From positions 72,356-136,355 of the forward strand of contig JACQFI010000070.1 in the NCBI GenBank assembly GCA_016200135.1: a stretch of DNA of 64,000 bases, written 5' to 3'. The first letter of the stretch is position 1, and each line of letters starts with the position of its first letter. Of the stretch, positions 25,444-34,111 are shown in pieces. This DNA comes from Planctomycetota bacterium (GTDB lineage Bacteria > Planctomycetota > SZUA-567 > H5-PLA8). The translations under genes and the position numbers were made by a program. Below the pieces are notes generated by a model. That model had not been told where the DNA came from, did no database searches, and saw nothing but the letters and a program-made list of their open reading frames with translations.

Positions 25444-25680
25444 GGATGCATTCCTCCAGGGTCCGGACTCGAACAACGCCCTAATAATACGCGGACGTAG
25501 CGTTGGGTCAATCAGCTAGTGCCGGTTAAAGATGTGACGAACGATCTTTTACATTCTTCGGTCAAGTTTTCGCCGCACCTTGCGAAAATGTGCCGTGAAC
25601 AAGCGGGGCCGGCCGGAATAGAATGGAAACCAGCGCGCCGTCTAACTATACAAACGTTTGTGAACAGAAAGGATACCATC

Positions 25681-26040
25681 ATGAACAAGGTTAAGCTCTC
25701 CGAAAAGTTCGCGCGCATTTCCGATCATTGGAATGCCCGCATCGCAGGCGAATTAAACGGGCAGCAGGTCAAATTGGTGAAACTCAAGGGCGAGTTCATG
25801 TGGCATCACCACGATCACGAGGACGAACTTTTTCTCGTGATCAGAGGCCGCCTGCGCATGCGCCTGAGGACCGGCGATATCGTGATCGAGCCCGGTGAGT
25901 TCCTGATCGTGCCGCGCGGCGTGGAGCACATGCCGGTCGCCGAAGTGGAAACCGAGGTGCTGCTCTTCGAACCCGCGAGCACGCTCAATACGGGCAACCT
26001 GCGCAACGAGCGGACGGTGGAGAACCTAAAGCGGATCTGA
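25681..26040 (+). CDS. Cupin-domain protein
   Basis: 119 aa from ATG 25681 (AAGGA upstream). A longer in-frame reading from 25519 has no support. It is a single cupin barrel with metal-site residues in WHHHDHEDELFLVIRG and VPRGVEHMPV. Small one-domain cupins of this type are often annotated as mannose-6-phosphate isomerase-like, but the substrate cannot be told. Convergent with the dehydrogenase gene, with an 18-base gap. Confidence 0.85.
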   Translation: MNKVKLSEKFARISDHWNARIAGELNGQQVKLVKLKGEFMWHHHDHEDELFLVIRGRLRMRLRTGDIVIEPGEFLIVPRGVEHMPVAEVETEVLLFEPASTLNTGNLRNERTVENLKRI

Positions 26041-26058
26041 ACCGCTGCCTTCCGCAAT

Positions 26059-27051
26059 TCAGCCTTTCACTTCATTGCCCGATGCCCGGCACTGCTCGAA
26101 GGCCGTGATGTTCCCGAGCGTTGTCTCGGCGATGTTGCGCAGGGCCTCTTCGGTGAAGAAGGCCTGGTGGCCGGTGATCAGCACGTTGGAGAAGGTTAGC
26201 AGCCGCGCGAAGACGTCGTCCTGGAGCAATTGCCCGGACTTGTCCTCGAAGAACAACTCACCTTCCTCTTCGTACACATCCAAGCCGAGGTATCCAAGCT
26301 TGCCGTCCTTCAGGCCCTGGATGACCGCGGGCGTATCGACCAGCGCGCCGCGGCTCGTGTTGATCAGCATCGCGCCGTCCTTCATCTGCGCGACCGCGAA
26401 CCCGTTGATCAGGTGGTAGGTCTCGGGCAGCAGCGGGCAGTGCAGCGTGACGATGTCGGACTGCGCGAGCAGTTCGGGGAGTTCAACGTACTTCACGCCG
26501 AGCGCCTCGCAGGCCGGATTGCGGAACATGTCGAAGGCCAGCAGGCGGCAGCCGAAGCCTTTCAGGATCTCGGCCACGACCGCGCCGATCTTGCCCGTGC
26601 CGACGATGCCGGCGGTGCGGCCGTGCATGTCGAAGCCCAGCAGGCCGTCGAGCGCGAAGTTGCCTTCGCGGATGCGGTGCGAGGCGCGGACGGTCTTGCG
26701 GTTCAAGGCCAGCATCAGGGAGACGGTGTGTTCGGCCACGGCATGTGGCGAGTACGCCGGCACGCGCACGACGGCGATGCCGTACTCCTTCGCGGTCTTC
26801 AGGTCCACGTTGTTGAAGCCCGCGCAGCGCAGGGCGATCAGGCGCACGCCGAAGGTCTTCAGCACATGCAGGACATGCGTGGTCAGGCGGTCGTTGACGA
26901 AGGCGCAGACGGCCGCGTGCTGGGCCGCCAGCGTGCAGGTGGACTCGTCGAGCCGCGCTTCGAGGAAATGAAGTTTATGGCCGGCCTGCGCGTTGGCGGC
27001 CGAAAGGTATTTCTCATCGTAGGGCTTGGAACTGAAGACGACGACATTCAT
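26059..27051 (-). CDS. ldhA: D-lactate dehydrogenase-type 2-hydroxyacid dehydrogenase
   Basis: 330 aa, the usual length for fermentative D-LDH. NAD-binding GIVGTGKIG near residue 150, substrate Arg in LIALRCAGFNNVD, TSRGALVDT, a LGLDVYEEEGELFFED segment characteristic of the LdhA branch, and catalytic His in LITGHQAFFTEEAL. It reduces pyruvate to D-lactate with NADH, or acts on a related 2-keto acid. Confidence 0.9.
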   Translation of the reverse strand: MNVVVFSSKPYDEKYLSAANAQAGHKLHFLEARLDESTCTLAAQHAAVCAFVNDRLTTHVLHVLKTFGVRLIALRCAGFNNVDLKTAKEYGIAVVRVPAYSPHAVAEHTVSLMLALNRKTVRASHRIREGNFALDGLLGFDMHGRTAGIVGTGKIGAVVAEILKGFGCRLLAFDMFRNPACEALGVKYVELPELLAQSDIVTLHCPLLPETYHLINGFAVAQMKDGAMLINTSRGALVDTPAVIQGLKDGKLGYLGLDVYEEEGELFFEDKSGQLLQDDVFARLLTFSNVLITGHQAFFTEEALRNIAETTLGNITAFEQCRASGNEVKG

Positions 27052-27231
27052 GGATATCTCCCGCGTGCGCGCTGCGCATACCTTTTATGCTCCGATCCAT
27101 TCATGTTGCTTGCAGATGAACGGAATGCAAGTTTGAGCTTCGTTTAAGTTGGACTTGCAAGGCATGCGATTGCCCCGCTACAAGACCTCGGCGAAGCTAT
27201 CGAACGTTTGAACTCCGCGGGAGTCCGTCCC

Positions 27232-29952
27232 ATGTCGCAGGCGCCTATAGGACCGAAGGCCTATCATTCGTTGCCGGCAGCCGCCGCGTTATCCGAATTG
27301 GGCGGCGACGCCGAACGCGGGTTGAGCCCCACAGAAGCCGCGGAGCGCCTGGCCCGGTTTGGGCTCAACCGGCTGGAAGAGACCCTTCCGGAACCGGCAT
27401 GGAAGAAGTTTCTCGCCCAGTTCAAGGACTTGGTCGTCTGGATTCTTATCGTGGCCGCGGTGGCATCTGGCCTTAGCGAAGACTGGCCGGACACGCTTGC
27501 CATTCTGGCCATCGTGCTGCTCAACGGCATCCTCGGATTCCTCCAGGAAGAGAAGGCCGCGCGCGCGCTGGCGGCGCTGCAGAACCTGACCGCGCCGTCC
27601 GCGAAAGTCCTGCGCGGCGGCGTGGTTGCGGCGCTGCCCGCCACGGAACTGGCGCCCGGCGATGTGGTGGAACTCGAGGCCGGGGACTGCGTGCCCGCGG
27701 ACGTCCGCCTGCTGCGCAGTTTCGCGCTGCGCGTGCAGGAAGCGGCGCTGACGGGCGAGTCCGTTCCCGTGGATAAAGATGCCGGAGCCACCGTGCCGGC
27801 GGACGCGAGCCTCGGCGATCGCGCGACCATGGCCTATCGCGGCACGATCGTGGCCGCCGGCAAGGCGAGCGCGCTGGTCATCGCGACGGGCATGCGCACG
27901 GAGCTCGGCCGCATCGCGGGGTTGCTCCAGCACGAAAAGCGCCAGCCCACGCCGCTGCAGCGCAGGCTGGCGGGGCTCGGCAAGGTGCTGGTGGCGGTCT
28001 GCCTCGGGATCGTGACCGTGATCTTTGCCCTCCAGATGCTGCGCGGCGGAAAGCTGGGCGAGGGCTTCCTTACCTCCATCAGCCTGGCGGTGGCCGCGGT
28101 GCCGGAAGGCATGCCCGCGGTGGTGACGCTCGCGCTGGCGCTGGGCCTGCAGCGCATGGTCCGGCGCAACGCGCTGATCCGTAAACTGCCCAGCGTCGAG
28201 ACGCTCGGGTCGGTGACCGTCATCTGTTCGGACAAGACGGGCACGCTGACGCGCAACGAGATGACCGTGCGCGAGGTTGCCGCGGGCGGCGCGCGGTACG
28301 AATTCTCGGGCGCAGGCTATGCACCGCAGGGCACCATCACGAAGGCAGGCGCGGCCGTCGGCGATCTGAGTGTGGAAAAAGATCTGCTGGAAACGCTGGC
28401 CATCGGCGCGCGCTGCAACAATGCACGCGTGGCGCCGAACCCCAAGGGCGGCGGCTGGCAGGTGACCGGCGATCCCACGGAAGGCGCGCTGCTCGTCGCG
28501 GCTCGCAAGGCGGGCATCGACGCCCAGTCCGGGGACGCCGCGCGGCCGAAAGTCCTCTTCGAGATTCCCTTCGACAGCGACCGCAAGCGCATGTCGGTGG
28601 TGCAGCGCCGCGCGGACGGCGCGGTGGCGCTGTACTGCAAAGGTGCGCCGGAGGCCCTGCTACCGCTCTGCACCCACGAACGGCGCGGCGGTGTGGACGC
28701 CGAATTGACCGAGCCGCGGCGCGCGGAGATCGCGCAGGCCAACGCGGAGATGGCCGGACGCGCGCTGCGCGTGCTCGCGCTGGCCGCGCGCGAAGGGCCG
28801 GAAAAGAACGAACACGGCTACGAGGAACGCGGGCTCGTCTTCGCCGGCCTGGCGGGCATGCTCGATCCACCCCGCGAAGAAGTGCGCGCCGCCGTGCGCC
28901 TCTGCCGCAAGGCCGGCATCCGGCCCGTGATGATCACCGGCGACCATCCGGCCACGGCGCGCGCCATCGCGACCGAACTCGAGATGCTCGACGCGACCTC
29001 CGGCGCGCGCGTGCTTACCGGCGCGGAACTCGACCGCATGAGCGACCCAGAACTCGCCGCCGCCTCCAGCCAGACCGCCGTCTTCGCGCGCGTGACGGCC
29101 GAGCACAAGCTGCGGGTCGTCCGCGCGCTACAGGCCCACGGGCAGGTGGTCGCCATGACCGGCGACGGCGTGAACGACGCGCCGGCGGTGAAGGCCGCGG
29201 ACGTGGGCATCGCCATGGGCATCAGCGGCACCGACGTGACGAAGGAAGCGTCGGACATGGTGCTCACCGACGACAACTTCGCTTCCATCGTGAGCGCCAT
29301 CGAGGAAGGGCGCGGGATCTTCGACGACATCCAGAAGTTCATCCACTATCTGCTGGCCTGCAACGCGGGCGAAGTGCTCTTCATGTTCGTCGCCTCGCTG
29401 CTGGGCTGGCCCGCGCCGCTGCTTCCCCTGCAGATCCTCTGGATCAATCTGGTCACCGACGGCCTGCCGGCGCTCGCGCTGGGCATGGAACCGCCCGAGC
29501 GCGACATCATGGAACGCCCGCCGCGGCCGGTACGCGAGCCGGTCATCACCTGGCGCGGCGGCGCGCTGATCTTTGTCCACGGCCTGTTGATCGCGGCGGC
29601 GGCGCTGGCGGCCTTCGCGCTGCTGCGCCAGGACGACCCCGCGCGCCTGGGCCTCGCGCGGACCGCCGCGTTCTCGGTCATGGCTTTCTCGCAGCTTGCG
29701 TTCGCTTTTGCCTGCCGCAGCCAGAAGCGCACGCTGCCCGAGCTGGGCGTCTTCACCAATCCGCACCTCTTCGCGGCCGTTGCCGTCTCGGGCCTGCTGC
29801 AACTGAGTGCGCTGACGTTGCCGTTTGCTCAGGATCTCTTCGAGACCGCCGCGCATTTCGCGCCCAACGAGTGGCTCTTGATCGCGGGCCTCTCGCTCGC
29901 GCCGGTGACGGTGGTGGAAATGGCGAAGTTGATTCGCAAGGCCGTAAAATAA
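27232..29952 (+). CDS. Calcium-type cation-transporting P-type ATPase
   Basis: 906 aa from ATG 27232. A TTG 24 bases upstream is in frame but less likely. P2-type ATPase: N-terminal actuator with LTGES, TM4 AAVPEGMPAVVTLALALG (PEGMP, Ca2+-site motif as in PacL/SERCA-like pumps), phosphorylation site CSDKTGTLTRNE, KGAPE nucleotide-site motif, TGDGVNDAPA hinge and a TM6 NLVTDGLPALALG segment. It probably exports Ca2+ or a similar cation. The 3' end abuts the inverted repeat at 29957. Confidence 0.93.
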   Translation: MSQAPIGPKAYHSLPAAAALSELGGDAERGLSPTEAAERLARFGLNRLEETLPEPAWKKFLAQFKDLVVWILIVAAVASGLSEDWPDTLAILAIVLLNGILGFLQEEKAARALAALQNLTAPSAKVLRGGVVAALPATELAPGDVVELEAGDCVPADVRLLRSFALRVQEAALTGESVPVDKDAGATVPADASLGDRATMAYRGTIVAAGKASALVIATGMRTELGRIAGLLQHEKRQPTPLQRRLAGLGKVLVAVCLGIVTVIFALQMLRGGKLGEGFLTSISLAVAAVPEGMPAVVTLALALGLQRMVRRNALIRKLPSVETLGSVTVICSDKTGTLTRNEMTVREVAAGGARYEFSGAGYAPQGTITKAGAAVGDLSVEKDLLETLAIGARCNNARVAPNPKGGGWQVTGDPTEGALLVAARKAGIDAQSGDAARPKVLFEIPFDSDRKRMSVVQRRADGAVALYCKGAPEALLPLCTHERRGGVDAELTEPRRAEIAQANAEMAGRALRVLALAAREGPEKNEHGYEERGLVFAGLAGMLDPPREEVRAAVRLCRKAGIRPVMITGDHPATARAIATELEMLDATSGARVLTGAELDRMSDPELAAASSQTAVFARVTAEHKLRVVRALQAHGQVVAMTGDGVNDAPAVKAADVGIAMGISGTDVTKEASDMVLTDDNFASIVSAIEEGRGIFDDIQKFIHYLLACNAGEVLFMFVASLLGWPAPLLPLQILWINLVTDGLPALALGMEPPERDIMERPPRPVREPVITWRGGALIFVHGLLIAAAALAAFALLRQDDPARLGLARTAAFSVMAFSQLAFAFACRSQKRTLPELGVFTNPHLFAAVAVSGLLQLSALTLPFAQDLFETAAHFAPNEWLLIAGLSLAPVTVVEMAKLIRKAVK

Positions 29953-29956
29953 TTTG

Positions 29957-30049
29957 GATTTTGGATTTGCGATTTCGGATTTTGAAAATCCGAGAGAGAG
30001 TAAAGTCAAAAGTCCCAAATCCAAAATCGGAAATCCCCAATCCAAAATC
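29957..30049. repeat. Imperfect inverted repeat of GATTT-type words
   Basis: 28-base arms (29957-29984 and 30022-30049) match at 25 positions around a 37-base loop. Each arm is built of repeated 7-8-base words such as GATTTTG and GATTTC. It fills the gap between the convergent ATPase and kinase genes and could act as a two-way transcription stop. Confidence 0.85.
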
Positions 30050-30059
30050 GGGCATGGCT

Positions 30060-31892
30060 TCACTTCGTCTCGATCACCAGCTTCCGCACAAGTCCCGCCT
30101 TGCCCACGGCGCGTTCGGGGGCACGGTCGAGTTCCTCGCCGCTGGGAAGCCGAATCTTGAACGGCGCGAGGCCGGCATCGGCGGCTGGGGCGCTCTCGAG
30201 CACCGCGCCATCGGGAGGCGCGGCGAGGGCGATCTCCTCGAGCGCCTTGGTCAGCAGCCGGAGGTCGGCGGGATCGGGCTTGGCGCCGTGTGATGCCTGC
30301 TGTTTCAGGCTCTTGAGCAGTTGGCCCACATTACCCATAGGCTCGTAACTGGCCACGACGTACAGCGTCTCCAAACCGTGCGCCGGATCGGCCGCGTTCC
30401 AGGGCGCGTCCGCGGGGACGTGGAGCTCCTTGCCCGCTTGGACGCGCGCAGCGCGGAGTTCGGAAGAGGCCGGGAAGTATTGCGTGACCGAACCTTGCGC
30501 GTCGATTTCCACGACATACAGGTAGCACTCCTGCGCCGGCACGAGCCGGAGCTGCCAGACATCGCCCGCGCGTAGCGCGGGGCTCTTCAGCAGATCGAGC
30601 ACCTCGCCGCTGCTGCCGGTCTTCCGGTAGGCCGTGGCGGTCCAGCGCAGTTCGAGTGGCGCAAGCCGGCCGCCGTGCGTAAGCGCGGGCACGCCCTTGC
30701 CGCCTGTTTCGGCCTCCGCGCCATCGTGCGTGGCCCATGGCCGCCAGATGCCCAGCACGAGGCAGACGGTGATGATGGCCGCGCCGCCCAGGCCCCAGAG
30801 CCAGAAGGGCTCCTTTGCGCCGGATGCCGTCTCCTCAGATGCTGTGGACGGCAGGCGCAGCGCAATGGACTTGCTGACGCGCGCGGAGTTGCTGCGGTTC
30901 GAGGCCTGGCGCTTGGCGATGAGTTTGTCGAGGCGGCTCGCGAGTTCCTTCGCGGAGGCGCAGCGCACGTCGAACGGGGCGAGCATCCACTCCACCAGGT
31001 TGTAGAGCTCGAGGTCCAGGCCCGGGGCGCGCTCGCGCAGCGGCACGAGCTGCCGCGCCGCGACCTTGGCCGAGATCTCGCTCACCGAGTTCGTATCCAC
31101 CGGCCACTTGCCGCAGAGCATCTCGTAGAGCGTCACGCCCAGGCTGTAGAGGTCCGCGCGCGCGTCGAGCTCGCCGTCCTGCCACTGCTCGGGGCTCATG
31201 TATTGCGGCGTCCCGGTCACGACGCCTTCGTCCGGGTGGCCAGGGTCGAAGGCTCCGGTCTTCCGGGCGAGGCCGAAGTCCATCAGCTTGGCCATGCCCT
31301 GGACGTTCACCATGATGTTACTGGGTTTCACGTCGCGGTGGACGATTCCGGTCTCGTGCGCGTGCGCCAAGCCCAATGCCACGTCGCGCGTGATGCGCAG
31401 GGCCTCGTCCACGGGAAGCGTGTTCAGACGTTCCAGCTTGCGGCTCACGTCCTCGCCTTCGATGTACTCCAGGATGACGAAGAGCTTGCCCTCGCGCTCG
31501 CCCGCGTCGAAGACCAGCGCGATATGCGGATCGGTGAGCTTGGCGGAGGCCTTGGCCTCGCGCAGGAAACGCGCGTGGTACTTGTCGTCTTCGGCGTACT
31601 TGCCGCGCACGAGCTTGATCGCGACGCGCCGGTCGAGCGTCTCGTGGCGGCCTTCGTGGACCTCGCCCATGCCGCCCCAGGCGATGAAGCGCGTCACTAC
31701 GCAGCCGCCCACGCGGTCGCCCGGCTTGAGCAGGACTTCGCGCTTGCGGCTCTCGGCCATGTCGGCGGGACTCAACTGCGAGGCCGGCGGCCCGAGCTTG
31801 CCGGGCTGGCCAAGGCCGCGTGTCTCGTCGGAGATCTCACGGCTCTCGGAGACCGGACTGGTCCGATCTTCGCGCCGGGCTTCGTTATCCAT
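30060..31892 (-). CDS. Membrane Ser/Thr protein kinase with C-terminal DUF4384-like domain
   Basis: About 610 aa from ATG 31892. An upstream in-frame start at 32036 would add an unlike sequence and is not preferred. Hanks-type kinase, residues about 60-320: glycine loop IAWGGMGEVHEG, VAIKL lysine, HRDVKPSN, DFG, GTPQYMSPEQ. A membrane helix follows (FWLWGLGGAAIITVCLVLGIW). The outer part (DVWQLRLVPAQECYLYVVEIDAQGSVTQYFP) matches DUF4384, a domain often found with bacterial kinases. It senses an unknown envelope signal. Confidence 0.9.
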   Translation of the reverse strand: MDNEARREDRTSPVSESREISDETRGLGQPGKLGPPASQLSPADMAESRKREVLLKPGDRVGGCVVTRFIAWGGMGEVHEGRHETLDRRVAIKLVRGKYAEDDKYHARFLREAKASAKLTDPHIALVFDAGEREGKLFVILEYIEGEDVSRKLERLNTLPVDEALRITRDVALGLAHAHETGIVHRDVKPSNIMVNVQGMAKLMDFGLARKTGAFDPGHPDEGVVTGTPQYMSPEQWQDGELDARADLYSLGVTLYEMLCGKWPVDTNSVSEISAKVAARQLVPLRERAPGLDLELYNLVEWMLAPFDVRCASAKELASRLDKLIAKRQASNRSNSARVSKSIALRLPSTASEETASGAKEPFWLWGLGGAAIITVCLVLGIWRPWATHDGAEAETGGKGVPALTHGGRLAPLELRWTATAYRKTGSSGEVLDLLKSPALRAGDVWQLRLVPAQECYLYVVEIDAQGSVTQYFPASSELRAARVQAGKELHVPADAPWNAADPAHGLETLYVVASYEPMGNVGQLLKSLKQQASHGAKPDPADLRLLTKALEEIALAAPPDGAVLESAPAADAGLAPFKIRLPSGEELDRAPERAVGKAGLVRKLVIETK

Positions 31893-32337
31893 TCCGAGAT
31901 CGTGCCCCCACCATTTCAGAGCCGGGAGTGCCCTTGGGTGCTCCTCTTTTACATAGAATACTACGTATGAATGCGCAATGCGCGTTTGTGACCCTATCGT
32001 AAGAAAGTCTGTACTATGAGATCTTCGTTTTTGCAACAGGATTCAAGACTTTAACTTATATAACGTTATAGGTGTGGATCGTTGGAAATGGACCACAAAA
32101 ATGGCCGAGTCCTTTTTGACGTTGCCATCTATTGGTTCTTTAACAGGACCAACTTAAAGATGCGCCTGGCCTTTTACCCGCGTCAGCACCAAAGAGATTA
32201 AACGGCGCTGAAAGAGTGGCCGGCGTATTTGGGCTGCGAACGATTTCACTTGCAATCGGACGCGCACAAAGTTACCAACCCATTCGGGTTCGGTAACGCT
32301 CGCGAGCGCAAAGGCTGCGGGAATAACGGAGAAACAG
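31893..32337. other. Long divergent intergenic region
   Basis: 445 bases without a convincing gene, A/T-rich in 31950-32150 (for example TATATAACGTTATAG near 32057-32071). It must hold the promoters of the kinase and of the lipoprotein. A hairpin, GTTACCAACCC (32271-32281) with GGGTTCGGTAAC (32286-32297), lies in the leader about 40 bases before the lipoprotein ATG. Confidence 0.5.
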
Positions 32338-32943
32338 ATGCGTAATGCCATACAGTGTATCCCCGTCCTTACGCTCGTGTTGTGCGCCGGGTGCTCCAAT
32401 TCCGAGAAGAAGACTGCCGACGCAAAGACCGAACTGACGCAAGAAGAGAAAGACGCCGCGAAGAAGGCCGATTTGGAGGCGCTCAAGAAGAAGTACGAGG
32501 CGCAGCCTGTAGATCCCAAACGCCTGCAGGAATTCTTCCCGGAGGGCACGGCCGAGTTCGCCAAGGGACAGCCCACCGGTTCGATCGAGCCGAGCGGCAA
32601 CGACAAGACCTCCAAGGCTACGGTGGTCTACGGCAAGGAGCCCCACACCATCCGGGTCGACATCGTGGACTTCGCCAACGCGAAGAAGAAGATCGACGAT
32701 GCGTACTGGTGGACGACCCGCAGCGTGGACAACAAGCTCAAAGACGGCTATGAGAAGACCGGCTACGTGATGCAGTTGTTCAAGACGTACGAACACCAGA
32801 GCATCGAGAAGAAGACCTCCCAGTACCTGATATGCGTGGGCGAGCGGTTTATCATCAGCGCCGAAGCCACCGACGTGGAGATGCCGGCCGTGAAGGCGAT
32901 CGTTGACAAGATCGACTACCGGAAACTCTCCACCACCAAATAG
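32338..32943 (+). CDS. Lipoprotein of unknown function
   Basis: 201 aa, ATG 32338 with CGGAG upstream. Lipobox LCAGC (Cys 19), then a Lys/Glu/Ala helical stretch to about residue 55. A globular part follows with PEGTAEFAKGQPTG, a TIRVDIVDFANAKK segment, YVMQLFKTYEHQ and a C-terminal ICVGERFIISAEATDVEMPAVKAIVDKID, which looks like an alternating beta/alpha domain. No family recognised. Confidence 0.75.
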   Translation: MRNAIQCIPVLTLVLCAGCSNSEKKTADAKTELTQEEKDAAKKADLEALKKKYEAQPVDPKRLQEFFPEGTAEFAKGQPTGSIEPSGNDKTSKATVVYGKEPHTIRVDIVDFANAKKKIDDAYWWTTRSVDNKLKDGYEKTGYVMQLFKTYEHQSIEKKTSQYLICVGERFIISAEATDVEMPAVKAIVDKIDYRKLSTTK

Positions 32944-33037
32944 TCCTGTGCGGCGTCGCACGCGATCCGCGGCGCCTTACGTCTGAAGTCCCGGTCTGCG
33001 CCGCGCGTCCATAGCCAGGCGGCCCAAGGATCGCACC

Positions 33038-34075
33038 ATGGCCGAATCTCAACGGCTGCAGCCCAGGCTTGTCGTGCTGATCGCGCTGCTGACCGTGATC
33101 ATCTTCATCGTGGACATTCAACTCCCGCTCGGCATCTCGATGGGCGTGGCGTACGTGGCGGTGGTGTTGGCCTCGCTCTCGGCGCCGGGGTACCGCTTCA
33201 CGCAAAGCGTGGCTACGCTCTGTTCGCTGCTCACCGTCGTGGGCCACTTCCTGTCGCCCGCGGGCTCCGACTACGTCAAGGATTCCGTCAACTCCGCGCT
33301 GGCCATCTTCGCCATCTGGGTCACGGCGTTCCTCTCGCTTAAACGGAAGCGGGCGGAGGAAGAACGTGCCCGCATGGAGCAGTTCGCGGCGGCGCGGGAG
33401 CGGCTTGCGCTGCTGGGCGAACTGGCCGCCGGTATCGCGCATGAGTTCCGCAACCCGCTCGACGGGGTGCTCAACTGCGTCCAACTGCTCCGCCCGATTG
33501 TTGGCGAAAAACCGTCGGACCGGGAACTGGTGGACATGGCGGAGGAAGGCTTGCACCGGATGGATACGATCTCGGCGCGCATGCTCCGTTTGGGCCGCGA
33601 AGAAAAAGGGCAACGTCTGCCGACCGAGGTGAAGGAAGTCGTCGATTCCGCAGTCTCATTAATTGCGATCCGCGCGCAGAAGCAGGGCGTGCATCTGGCG
33701 GTGCAGGTGGACCCGGACCTGCCGCTGGTCGATTTGGATGCCGAACGGATCTCCGAGGCGCTCTTGAACCTCCTGACCAACGCCCTCGACGCATGCATGA
33801 GCGGCTGTACGATCACGGTACGGGGCGCGAAAGTTTCGGGAAGCGGCGAAGCGGTGGAAATCCGGGTGATCGACGACGGCTCGGGCATTCCTCCGGAGCT
33901 CCGCTCCAAGATCTTCGAGCCTTTCTTTACCACCAAACCGGTGGGTAAGGGCTCGGGACTGGGCCTGGCGATCTCCCGCAAGATCGCGGAGATTCACGGG
34001 GGGTCGTTGAAATTATTGGAGAGCGGACAGGGTACGACCTTCTCGATTCTGCTGCCCGTCAAGGCGGCGCATTGA
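33038..34075 (+). CDS. Membrane sensor histidine kinase
   Basis: 345 aa. The N-terminal 100 residues are three or four membrane helices ([22 protein letters not shown] onwards) with hardly any periplasmic part, so the signal is probably sensed in or at the membrane. A short coiled coil leads to the H-box [19 protein letters not shown], followed by the ATPase N-box [20 protein letters not shown], and [14 protein letters not shown]. NtrB-like output. It forms a pair with the regulator 36 bases downstream. Confidence 0.92.
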   Translation: MAESQRLQPRLVVLIALLTVIIFIVDIQLPLGISMGVAYVAVVLASLSAPGYRFTQSVATLCSLLTVVGHFLSPAGSDYVKDSVNSALAIFAIWVTAFLSLKRKRAEEERARMEQFAAARERLALLGELAAGIAHEFRNPLDGVLNCVQLLRPIVGEKPSDRELVDMAEEGLHRMDTISARMLRLGREEKGQRLPTEVKEVVDSAVSLIAIRAQKQGVHLAVQVDPDLPLVDLDAERISEALLNLLTNALDACMSGCTITVRGAKVSGSGEAVEIRVIDDGSGIPPELRSKIFEPFFTTKPVGKGSGLGLAISRKIAEIHGGSLKLLESGQGTTFSILLPVKAAH

Positions 34076-34111
34076 CGTCCTTTTTCCGAACCGGTCTATA
34101 AGGAGCGGAGC

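Noticed and set aside
31893..32036. 48-residue N-terminal extension of the Ser/Thr kinase
   Set aside because: The extra sequence is A/T-rich in coding, unlike the rest, and lies in the promoter region. ATG 31892 leads straight into the expected N-terminus.
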